Shown here in pieces: positions 5,780 to 12,422 of a stretch of DNA of 12,927 bases. Source of the stretch: JAICLV01 sp036380925 (GTDB lineage: Bacteria; Actinomycetota; Actinomycetes; Acidothermales; Acidothermaceae); NCBI GenBank assembly GCA_036380925.1, contig DASVDW010000029.1, forward strand, positions 1 to 12,927, in the 5' to 3' direction. Within the stretch, counting starts at the first letter, position 1. Each line of letters opens with the position of its first letter. The translations under genes were made by a program, and so were the position numbers. The notes beneath the pieces were generated by a model. It ran no database searches and was not told the origin of the DNA. It saw only the letters and a list, made by a program, of their open reading frames with translations.

Positions 5780-6973
5780 CTACCGACCGGTCGCCGCGCG
5801 CAACGCGTCGGCCCGGTTGGTCGCCTCCCAGGTGAAGTCGGGCTCGAGGCGGCCGAAGTGGCCGTACGCCGCGGTCTGCTGGTAGATCGGCCGCAGCAGG
5901 TCGAGGTCGCGGATGATCGCGCCCGGCCGCAGGTCGAAGACCTGCACGACGGCCTCTTGAATCTTCTGGTCGGGCAGCACGCCGGTTCCGAACGTCTCGA
6001 CGAACAGGCCGACCGGGTGAGCTTTGCCGATCGCGTACGCGACCTGCACCTCGCAGCGGGTGGCGAGGCCCGCCGCCACGACGTTCTTCGCCACCCAGCG
6101 CATCGCGTAGCACGCCGACCGGTCGACCTTCGACGGGTCCTTGCCGGAGAAGGCGCCGCCGCCGTGGCGGGCCATGCCGCCGTAGGTGTCAACGATGATC
6201 TTGCGGCCGGTCAGGCCGGCGTCGCCCATCGGGCCACCGATCTCGAACCGGCCGGTCGGGTTGACCAACAGCCGGTGCCCGGCGGTGTCGAGGCCGAGGT
6301 CGGAAAGCTCGGGCGCGACGACGTACTCGGCGACGTCGGGGGCGAGCAGGGTGTCGATGTCGATGTCGGCCGCGTGCTGGCTGGAGACGACGACGGTGTC
6401 GAGCCGGACCGGCTTGTCGCCGTCGTATTCGATGGTGACCTGCGTCTTGCCGTCGGGCCGCAGGTACGGGACGGTGCCCTCCTTGCGGACCTTCGCCAAT
6501 CGTCGGGCCAGCCGGTGCGCCAGCGCGATCGGCAACGGCATCAGCTCGGGGGTCTCGTCGCAGGCGTAGCCGAACATCAGGCCCTGGTCGCCGGCGCCCT
6601 GCTTGTCGAGCTCGTCGACGCCCTCGCCGTGCCGGCGCTCGAACGCCTCGTCGACGCCTTGGGCGATGTCGGGCGACTGCGAGCCAATCGAGACGGACAC
6701 TCCGCACGACCCGCCATCGAAGCCCTTCTTCGAGGAGTCGTAACCGATGCCGAGGATGACGTCGCGCACGATCGCTGGGATGTCGGCGTACGCCTCGGTG
6801 GTGACCTCGCCCGCGACGTGCACCTGACCGGTCGTGATGAGGGTCTCCACCGCGACCCGGCTCTTCGGGTCGTCCTTCACGAGCGCGTCGAGGATCGCGT
6901 CGCTGATTTGATCAGCGATCTTGTCGGGGTGGCCCTCGGTGACCGACTCGGACGTGAACAGACGACGGGACAA
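5780..6973 (-). CDS. metK: S-adenosylmethionine synthase
   Basis: This 397-residue cytoplasmic enzyme makes S-adenosylmethionine from methionine and ATP. The N-terminus reads SRRLFTSESVTEGHPDK, with the ATP-binding His15 and Asp17. Signature 1, GAGDQGLMFGYA, starts at residue 126, and signature 2, GGGAFSGKD, is at 271-279. Length matches the usual 380-400. I chose TTG at 6973-6971 because AGGAG lies six bases upstream and the protein then aligns with the normal MetK start; a longer reading to 7069 adds about 32 unrelated residues running into coaBC. The 56-base gap to coaBC shows no SAM riboswitch. The 17-bp inverted repeat lies just downstream. The product supplies the methyl donor that RsmB in this same window uses. 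Confidence 0.97.
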   Translation of the reverse strand: MSRRLFTSESVTEGHPDKIADQISDAILDALVKDDPKSRVAVETLITTGQVHVAGEVTTEAYADIPAIVRDVILGIGYDSSKKGFDGGSCGVSVSIGSQSPDIAQGVDEAFERRHGEGVDELDKQGAGDQGLMFGYACDETPELMPLPIALAHRLARRLAKVRKEGTVPYLRPDGKTQVTIEYDGDKPVRLDTVVVSSQHAADIDIDTLLAPDVAEYVVAPELSDLGLDTAGHRLLVNPTGRFEIGGPMGDAGLTGRKIIVDTYGGMARHGGGAFSGKDPSKVDRSACYAMRWVAKNVVAAGLATRCEVQVAYAIGKAHPVGLFVETFGTGVLPDQKIQEAVVQVFDLRPGAIIRDLDLLRPIYQQTAAYGHFGRLEPDFTWEATNRADALRAATGR

Positions 6974-7029
6974 CGGGCGCTCCTGTTGAGAGACGATTTC
7001 GCCCGCACCGGTGGGCGATCGCAGCGAGT

Positions 7030-8235
7030 CTAGCGGGGGCCGCGAAGCGCGTTGACGACGAGATCCCAAACCGCGTCGGCCAATTGCTCCTTTGGCCCGC
7101 GCGGCACCACCACCTCGCCGCCGTCGGCGGCGAGGATGGTCGCGGCGTTGTCGGGCGACTCGAAGCCCAACGCGTCGCCCACCTGGTTGACGACGATGAA
7201 GTCGGCGCCCTTCGCGGCCAGTTTCGCGCGGCCGCCCTCGATCGGGTCGTCGGTCTCAGCGGCGAATCCGACCAGCACCTGCCCGGCTTTGCGCGCACGG
7301 CCCAATTCCGCGAGCACGTCGGGGTTTTCCACCAACGCGATCGGCTCAGGCAGCCCGCTCGACTTCTTGATTTTGGACGCCGACGAGACGGCCGGCCGAA
7401 AGTCGGCGACCGCGGCCGCCATCACCACGACGTCGGCGCTGGCCGCTTCCTCCAGCACGGCCGCGCGCAACTGCTCGGCGGCGCCGACTCGGACGACCTT
7501 CGCACCGGCGGGGTCGGGCAGCGTGACGTTGGCCGCGACGACCGTCACCTCCGCGCCCCTCGCCACCGCGGTGGCGGCGAGCGCGTAGCCCTGCCTGCCG
7601 GAGGATCGGTTCCCCAAGAACCGCACGGGATCCATCGGCTCCCGCGTGCCGCCGGCCGACACCACCACCCGCCGTCCGGACAGGTCAAGAGCAAGCCCGT
7701 CGGCGCCGCGGGCCAACACCCGGCGGACCACCTGGAAGATCTCCGCGGGCTCGGGCAACCGCCCGGGGCCGGAGTCGGCGCCGGTGAGCCGGCCGACCGC
7801 GGGTTCGAGCACCAGGGCGCCGCGCGATCGCAAGCTCGCGACGTTGGCTTGGGTGGCGGCGTGCAGCCACATCTCGGTGTGCATAGCGGGCGCGAAGACG
7901 ACCGGACGCCGGGCGGTCAGCAGCACATTGGTGAGCAGGTCGTCGGCGCGGCCGTGCGCGGCGCGGGCGAGTAGGTCGGCGGTGGCGGGCGCGACGACGA
8001 CGAGGTCGGCGGTTTGACCAAGCCGCACGTGCGGCACCTCGTGCGCGTCGTCCCAGACCTGGGTGCGAACGGGATGGCCCGACAACGCCGCCCACGTCGC
8101 GGCGCCGACGAACTCCAGGGCGGCGGGCGTGGGGACGACGGTGACGTCGTGGCCGGACTCGGTGAGCAGCCGCAAAAGCTCGCAGGCTTTGTAGGCGGCG
8201 ATGCCGCCGGAAACGCCGAGAACGATGCGGCTCAC
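7030..8235 (-). CDS. coaBC: Bifunctional phosphopantothenoylcysteine decarboxylase / phosphopantothenate-cysteine ligase (CoaBC, Dfp)
   Basis: This 401-residue protein carries out two steps of coenzyme A synthesis: the C-terminal half joins cysteine to 4'-phosphopantothenate, and the N-terminal half decarboxylates the product using FMN. In the CoaC half, 'VSGGIAAYK' (8-16), catalytic His69, and 'APAMHTEMW' (115-123, His replacing the usual Asn) are visible. The flap 'GADSGPGRLPE' (152-162) has no cysteine where E. coli has its catalytic Cys; from memory mycobacterial proteins look the same. The CoaB half has 'DPVRFLGNRSSGRQG' (202-216), 'AAAVADFRP' (273-281) and Lys288 in 'SKIKK'. The GTG start at 8235 is 19 bases after the rpoZ stop with only a weak AGGCG ribosome binding site, so coupling to rpoZ is likely. 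Confidence 0.96.
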   Translation of the reverse strand: MSRIVLGVSGGIAAYKACELLRLLTESGHDVTVVPTPAALEFVGAATWAALSGHPVRTQVWDDAHEVPHVRLGQTADLVVVAPATADLLARAAHGRADDLLTNVLLTARRPVVFAPAMHTEMWLHAATQANVASLRSRGALVLEPAVGRLTGADSGPGRLPEPAEIFQVVRRVLARGADGLALDLSGRRVVVSAGGTREPMDPVRFLGNRSSGRQGYALAATAVARGAEVTVVAANVTLPDPAGAKVVRVGAAEQLRAAVLEEAASADVVVMAAAVADFRPAVSSASKIKKSSGLPEPIALVENPDVLAELGRARKAGQVLVGFAAETDDPIEGGRAKLAAKGADFIVVNQVGDALGFESPDNAATILAADGGEVVVPRGPKEQLADAVWDLVVNALRGPR

Positions 8236-8254
8236 GACGGCATGCGCCTGAGAG

Positions 8255-8518
8255 CTACTGCTCGATCGGCTCGGCGGTCAGCAGCTTGTCGTTGATCTCG
8301 CGCAGCGCCACCGACAGCGGCTTCTCGTGGGGGTGGGTCTCGACCAGGGGGCCGACGTACTCGAGCAGGCCCTCGCCGAGCTGGGCGTAGTAGGCGTTGA
8401 TCTGCCGGGCGCGCTTGGCGGAGTAGATGACGAGCGCGTACTTCGAGTCGGCGATCTCGAGCAGGTCGTCGATGGGCGGGTTGGTGATGCCCTCAGGGGT
8501 GGCGACGATGCCGGACAC
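8255..8518 (-). CDS. rpoZ: RNA polymerase omega subunit
   Basis: This 87-residue protein is the small omega subunit that helps fold and hold the beta' subunit in RNA polymerase. It begins SGIVATPEGITNPPIDDLLE and carries the family core 'SKYALVIYSAKRARQINAYY' (residues 25-44), followed by the actinobacterial 'LGEGLLEYVGPLVETHPHEKP'. The start is GTG 8518-8516, with GAAGGG six bases upstream. It sits between gmk (36-base gap) and coaBC (19-base gap), the standard actinobacterial order. No unusual residues are seen. Confidence 0.96.
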   Translation of the reverse strand: MSGIVATPEGITNPPIDDLLEIADSKYALVIYSAKRARQINAYYAQLGEGLLEYVGPLVETHPHEKPLSVALREINDKLLTAEPIEQ

Positions 8519-8554
8519 GCGGCGCCCTTCATTAGACGAATGGGACCGGCCACC

Positions 8555-9145
8555 TCAAACGGGCAGCCGCAGCAAGGTTATCAGCTCGTCGCACGCCCGC
8601 TCGACCGACTCGTTGATCACCACCGCGTCGAATTCGTCCTCGGCGGCGAGCTCGATGCGGGCTCGGTCCAGCCGGGCGCGGGCGACGGCTGGGTCCTCGG
8701 TGCCGCGGTGGGTGAGCCGGCGCACCAGCTCCTCCCAGGTCGGCGGCGCCAAGAAGACGGTGAACACGTCGGGCATGGTTGCGCGCACCTGGCGGGCGCC
8801 CTGCAGGTCGATCTCAAGCAACGCGGGTGTTCGCGCCGCGAGCCTTTCCTCCACCGGTCGACGTGGCGTTCCGTACCGGTGCCGGCCATAGCTCGCGTGC
8901 TCGAGGAAGTCCCCCGCGGCGATCATCTTGTCGAAGGTGGCGTCGTCGACGAAGTGGTAGCTGACGCCCTCGACCTCTCCCGGCCGCGGCCGGCGGGTGG
9001 TGACGGAGACCGACACCCAAAGGGTGGGCGCGCGTCGCGCCAACGCGGTCACCACGGTTCCTTTGCCAACGCCCGACGGGCCCGACAACACGGTCAGCCG
9101 CGCAGGTTGGGCGGCCTGGGCAGACTCGGCGACGGGCGCGGGCAC
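8555..9145 (-). CDS. gmk: Guanylate kinase
   Basis: This 196-residue enzyme phosphorylates GMP to GDP with ATP. The P-loop GPSGVGKG is at residues 22-29, the GMP-binding 'TTRRPRPGEVEGVSYHFV' at 49-66, and the downstream 'RYGTPRRPVEERLAARTPALLEIDLQGARQVR' region (named here in part: YGTPRRPVEE, LLEIDLQGA) is also typical. Length is normal. I placed the start at GTG 9145-9143, four bases past the mihF stop; the frame stays open upstream inside mihF, but that stretch is mihF read in another frame. No strong ribosome binding site is visible, so re-initiation after mihF is likely. Residues 1-16 are a short Ala/Pro-rich tail of no known role. Confidence 0.96.
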   Translation of the reverse strand: MPAPVAESAQAAQPARLTVLSGPSGVGKGTVVTALARRAPTLWVSVSVTTRRPRPGEVEGVSYHFVDDATFDKMIAAGDFLEHASYGRHRYGTPRRPVEERLAARTPALLEIDLQGARQVRATMPDVFTVFLAPPTWEELVRRLTHRGTEDPAVARARLDRARIELAAEDEFDAVVINESVERACDELITLLRLPV

Positions 9146-9149
9146 CCCG

Positions 9150-9470
9150 CTAGGACCGGCCGTCGAACTCGGCGACCAGCGCGGCCCGCTGTTTGGCGCC
9201 GAGTCCGCGCACCCGCCGAGTGGCGGCGATGCCAAGCCGCTCCATGATTTGCGCCGCGCGGACCTTGCCCACGCCGGGCAGCGACTCGAGCAGCGCGCTC
9301 ACCCGCATCTTGCCGACGACGTCGTCCTTCTCGCCCATCTCCAGCACCGCGCCAAGCGACTCACCGGAGTGCTTCAACCGGGACTTGATCTCGGCGCGCC
9401 GTTGCCGGGCCGCCGCCGCCTTTGCCAACGCCTCAGCGCGCTGTTGCGACGTGAGCGTCGGCAGTGCCAC
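9150..9470 (-). CDS. mihF: Integration host factor, actinobacterial type (mIHF)
   Basis: This 106-residue nucleoid-associated protein is related to mycobacterial mIHF and Streptomyces sIHF, which bind and bend DNA and are unrelated in fold to E. coli IHF. It begins ALPTLTSQQRAEALAKAAAA, a helical Ala/Arg-rich segment, followed by 'GKMRVSALLESLPGVGKVRA' and 'AATRRVRGLGAKQRAAL'. The helix-two-turn-helix core containing LPGVGKV is the DNA-contacting part in the family. The start is GTG 9470-9468, with GGGAG six bases upstream. The gmk gene follows immediately, as in other actinobacteria. A possible promoter lies 50 bases upstream, inside the end of the PAP2 gene. Confidence 0.95.
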   Translation of the reverse strand: MALPTLTSQQRAEALAKAAAARQRRAEIKSRLKHSGESLGAVLEMGEKDDVVGKMRVSALLESLPGVGKVRAAQIMERLGIAATRRVRGLGAKQRAALVAEFDGRS

Positions 9471-9519
9471 GGAAAACTCCCCAAGAATCAGCGGAACGGC
9501 GGAAGTGCTGGCGGTTGGA

Positions 9520-9549
9520 AACCTAGCGACATCAGGCCTGGTCGGGCAA
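9520..9549 (-). promoter_or_regulatory. Possible vegetative promoter for mihF-gmk-rpoZ
   Basis: On the minus strand TTGCCC (9549-9544) and TAGGTT (9525-9520) are separated by 18 bases, giving a reasonable -35/-10 pair. Transcription would start near 9513, about 43 bases before the mihF GTG. The -35 lies inside the last codons of the PAP2 gene. An independent promoter here is plausible because mihF and the genes after it are housekeeping and the upstream gene is not conserved in this position. Confidence 0.4.
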
Positions 9550-10410
9550 CGCGGGTCGGCGGTTCATAACCCGGGCGGTCAGCGGCGCCACGGCCGCCAC
9601 CACGACGCAGGCGACGACGCCGTCCAGCCAGAAGTGGTTCGCGGTCACCACCACCGCGTAGCAGGTGAGCGCGGGTTGGGCGATCGCGAGCCAACGCCAC
9701 GGGGACTGAGAGACACGGACCACCGCCAGGCCGGCGATGACCGCCCACCCGACGTGAACCGACGGCATCGAGGAGAGTTGGTCGACCAGCCCTGAGCCAA
9801 GGTGGTCGTAGGCCGACTGCCCGTACTCGCGGGCGGTGTCGACGAAACCGAGCTCGGTCAGCAGCCTGGGCGGCGCCACGCTGAGGAACTGCAGCAGCAG
9901 CGAGACCCCGGTGAACGCGACGACCATGTTGCGCCAGCGCCGGTAGTGGTCGCGATGACGGGCGTACAGCCAGATGAGCAGCGCGGCCATCCCGCCGATG
10001 TGGGCGGCGAGGTAGAAGACGTTGACCAGCTGCACCACCGCAGGATGCGGCAGCAGCTGCTTTTGCAGCGCGAGCTCGCTCGGCAGGTGCAGCGCGCGTT
10101 CCACCCGCCACAGCCATCGGCCGCGGTCAAACGCGCCGCTCTCGCTCAGCAGCGAGACGCTGCCCACGACACGCCAAAGGACGAACAGGCCCAGGAGCAA
10201 ACCGGCCTCGCGGGCGAGCGCCGACAGCCCCCGCAGCCGCCTGACCGCGGCGTCCGGCGGATCGGCCAGCAGCGCCTCGAACGACGTGCCGCACGTCACG
10301 CAGCTGTCGGCGTCGAGACCGTTGCGCGCGCCGCAGCGCACGCACACCCACCGCCGCATGCGCGTCGATAGGACATCGGAGGATCCGGGCGCGGGCAGGT
10401 CTGAGCTCAC
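9532..10410 (-). CDS. Membrane PAP2-superfamily phosphatase/phosphotransferase with N-terminal zinc ribbon
   Basis: This 292-residue protein opens with a cytoplasmic-looking zinc ribbon, Cys23-x2-Cys26 and Cys37-x2-Cys40 ('CVRCGARNGLDADSCVTCG'). A membrane region of several hydrophobic segments follows (about 70-85, 128-147, 162-177, 220-233, 243-257, 261-278). 'SMPSVHVGWA' (214-223) and 'NHFWLDG' (258-264) are the catalytic motifs of the PAP2 superfamily, with His219, His259 and Asp263; the pattern resembles the inositol-phosphorylceramide-synthase-like (PAP2_3) branch. Members act on lipid or polyprenyl phosphates, or move phospho-head-groups, at the outer membrane face; the substrate here is unknown. 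GTG 10410 is the longest start but has no good ribosome binding site; ATG at 10359, just before the first CxxC, is possible. It lies between pyrD and mihF, where pyrF is often found. Confidence 0.85.
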   Translation of the reverse strand: MSSDLPAPGSSDVLSTRMRRWVCVRCGARNGLDADSCVTCGTSFEALLADPPDAAVRRLRGLSALAREAGLLLGLFVLWRVVGSVSLLSESGAFDRGRWLWRVERALHLPSELALQKQLLPHPAVVQLVNVFYLAAHIGGMAALLIWLYARHRDHYRRWRNMVVAFTGVSLLLQFLSVAPPRLLTELGFVDTAREYGQSAYDHLGSGLVDQLSSMPSVHVGWAVIAGLAVVRVSQSPWRWLAIAQPALTCYAVVVTANHFWLDGVVACVVVAAVAPLTARVMNRRPALPDQA

Positions 10411-10533
10411 AGCCCAGACATCGTCGCGGCGGGCCGGCCGCTGAACGATTCGAGTGGGCGAAGAATCGCGTTGGCCCCCTGGCGCGCCCCTGCGCTTTGC
10501 GCCCAGTCGGCCGGACGGCGTCGGACCGGACGA

Positions 10534-11514
10534 TCAGCGCGGCTGGTGGGCAAGCCCGACGGCGTCGGAGAACCGCTCGAATCCGCGGTCGGCGAGCGCC
10601 TTGGTCAGCTCGTTCAGCACCCGGATCGGCGCGCCAGGGTCGTGGAACGTCTCGGTGCCGACCGACACCGCTGACGCGCCGGCGAGCACGAACTGCAGCG
10701 CGTCAAGCCCGGTGCGGATGCCGCCCATGCCGAGGATCGGCACGTCCGGCATCGCCTGGTGCACCTGCCACACGCAGCGCAACGCCACCGGCCGGATCGC
10801 CGGCCCAGACAGCCCTCCGGTGACCCCAGCCAGCACCGGTCGCAAGGTGTCGGTGTCGATGACGATGCCGAGCAAAGTGTTGGTCATCGAAAGCCCATCG
10901 GCGCCCGCCTCGACGCACGACCGCGCGACCGCGACGATGTCGGTCACGTCGGGAGAAAGCTTCGCGAAGACCGGCACCTCGGCGCGCGTCGCCCGCCGCA
11001 CCGCCTGGACGACGTTGGCCGCGGCGCGTGGGTCGCAGGCGAAAACCTGGCCGCGGTCCTCGACGTTCGGGCAGGAGATGTTCACCTCGATCATCGACGC
11101 TCCGCCGGCGTCGCGCAGACGGGTCGCCAGCTTGCCGAACTCCTCGACCGTGCCGCCGGCGATGGACACCACAGCGCGCGCGCCGCGCTCCACCAGCCAG
11201 GGCAGGTCGGTTTCCAGAAACGCGTCGATGCCCGGGCCCTGCAGACCGATGGAGTTGAGCATCCCGCTCGGCGTCTCCGCCATTCGCGGGGTCGGCCGCC
11301 CCGACCGCGGCCGCAACATGATGGACTTCGTGACGACGCCGCCAAGCTTCGCGACGTCGAAGAACTGGTTGAGCTCCCGCCCGGCGGCCGCGCATCCGGA
11401 CGCGGTGAGAACGGGGTTCGGCAGCTCAAAGCGGCCGAGCGCGGTCGACATGTCGATCGCCGCGTCGGTGGCGGCGGACGGCGTGCCGACCCGCACCGTC
11501 AACGTCGAGCTCAT
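10534..11514 (-). CDS. pyrD: Dihydroorotate dehydrogenase, class 1B catalytic subunit
   Basis: This 326-residue FMN enzyme oxidises dihydroorotate to orotate in pyrimidine synthesis. 'FELPNPVLTASGC' (29-41) opens the barrel. 'EVNISCPN' (143-150) contains Cys148, the catalytic base of class 1 enzymes (class 2 has Ser). 'GLSGPAIRP' and 'ILGMGGIRTG' are the FMN phosphate-binding loops. The Cys and the adjacent pyrK identify the NAD-linked class 1B enzyme, in which electrons pass through PyrK. The start is ATG 11514-11512, overlapping the pyrK stop as ATGA, with GGAGG seven bases upstream; Met22 would better match some relatives but lacks this support. After the stop, 123 bases separate it from the PAP2 gene, with no clear promoter or terminator seen. 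Confidence 0.95.
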   Translation of the reverse strand: MSSTLTVRVGTPSAATDAAIDMSTALGRFELPNPVLTASGCAAAGRELNQFFDVAKLGGVVTKSIMLRPRSGRPTPRMAETPSGMLNSIGLQGPGIDAFLETDLPWLVERGARAVVSIAGGTVEEFGKLATRLRDAGGASMIEVNISCPNVEDRGQVFACDPRAAANVVQAVRRATRAEVPVFAKLSPDVTDIVAVARSCVEAGADGLSMTNTLLGIVIDTDTLRPVLAGVTGGLSGPAIRPVALRCVWQVHQAMPDVPILGMGGIRTGLDALQFVLAGASAVSVGTETFHDPGAPIRVLNELTKALADRGFERFSDAVGLAHQPR

Positions 11515-12422
11515 CGCAGCGCCTCCGCTACCCGCTGGGTCTTCGCGGACGGTTTGCCGGCCCGCTTCGGCTGCGGCGGCTCGGGAGCGCCGACGGTGTC
11601 GGGCGGAATCACGCCGATGTCGTCGAACCGCACGCGGTCGCCGTGGAAGACCGGGCCGTCGACGCACGACCGGACCATCCGGGTCTGCCCGTCGTCACCG
11701 ATCACCGGCAGCACGCAGGTCATGCACACGCCGACGCCGCAGGCCATCATCTCCTCGACCGCGATCTGGCACGGAATCCCCGCCTCGCCGGCGATGCGAC
11801 TCACCGCGCGCAGCATCGGCATTGGGCCGCAGGCGTAGACGACGTCGGCCTTGGTGGTGGTCAGCACCTCCGGCAACGGGTCGGAGACCCGCCCGCGCAG
11901 GCCGACCGAGCCGTCGTCGGTCGTGACGCTCAACGTCGCCGATATCCGCTTGGCGTCGAGCGCGCCGAACAGCCGCTCCTCGGTCGCGGCGCCGATGACG
12001 AAGTCGATCCGGCAGCCGCGCTCGCGCAACGCGTCGGCGAGTGGGAAGAGCGGGGCGCTGCCGTAGCCGCCGCCGACCAACACGCAGGTCGCCGGCTCCC
12101 GCGGCAACGAGAACGGCTTGCCGAGCGGGCCGACGATGTCGATCGGCTCATGCGGCTGCATCTGCGCGAGCCATCTGGTGCCACGGCCCTCGACGGAGAA
12201 CACGAACTCGACGGTGCCCCCGTACACCCCGCGCTCGTGCACCCGGTGAATCGAGAAGGGCCGTCGCATCAGCATGCTGGTGTCGGGACCGCCGACCGCG
12301 ACGGTGACGAACTGCCCCGGCTTCGCGCTCTCCGCGACGCCGGGCGCCACGACCGTCATCGCGTGGTACGCGCCGATCCGCCGCAGCGACAGCACCTCTC
12401 CCGTGACCTGCACCGGTGTCAC
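11511..12422 (-). CDS. pyrK: Dihydroorotate dehydrogenase electron-transfer subunit (FAD, 2Fe-2S)
   Basis: This 303-residue partner of class 1B PyrD passes electrons from its FMN to NAD+. 'RRPFSIHR' (53-60) is the FAD-binding motif, 'GGGYGSAPLF' the start of the NAD-binding half, and Cys228, Cys233, Cys236 and Cys253 in 'CGVGVCMTC' and 'RSCVDGPVF' ligate the 2Fe-2S cluster. About 30 residues after the core are Pro/Lys/Arg-rich ('APEPPQPKRAGKPSAKTQR') and look disordered, longer than a typical PyrK, which usually ends near 260 residues. The start is GTG 12422-12420 with GGGGAGGA upstream, sharing GTGA with the carB stop; the end shares ATGA with pyrD. Translation across carB-pyrK-pyrD is probably coupled. 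Confidence 0.95.
   Translation of the reverse strand: MTPVQVTGEVLSLRRIGAYHAMTVVAPGVAESAKPGQFVTVAVGGPDTSMLMRRPFSIHRVHERGVYGGTVEFVFSVEGRGTRWLAQMQPHEPIDIVGPLGKPFSLPREPATCVLVGGGYGSAPLFPLADALRERGCRIDFVIGAATEERLFGALDAKRISATLSVTTDDGSVGLRGRVSDPLPEVLTTTKADVVYACGPMPMLRAVSRIAGEAGIPCQIAVEEMMACGVGVCMTCVLPVIGDDGQTRMVRSCVDGPVFHGDRVRFDDIGVIPPDTVGAPEPPQPKRAGKPSAKTQRVAEALR

Noticed and set aside
6974..7029. SAM riboswitch before metK
   Set aside because: The gap is only 56 bases, lies inside an apparent multigene transcript, and shows no multi-stem aptamer.
5609..7033. 474-codon plus-strand open frame opposite metK
   Set aside because: Mirror of metK codons; Val/Asp/Arg-rich low-information sequence, no domain, and it runs through the 17-bp inverted repeat.
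9146..9235. Longer N-terminus for gmk starting inside mihF
   Set aside because: The added residues are mihF read in another frame, and guanylate kinases do not carry them; GTG 9145 gives a normal length.
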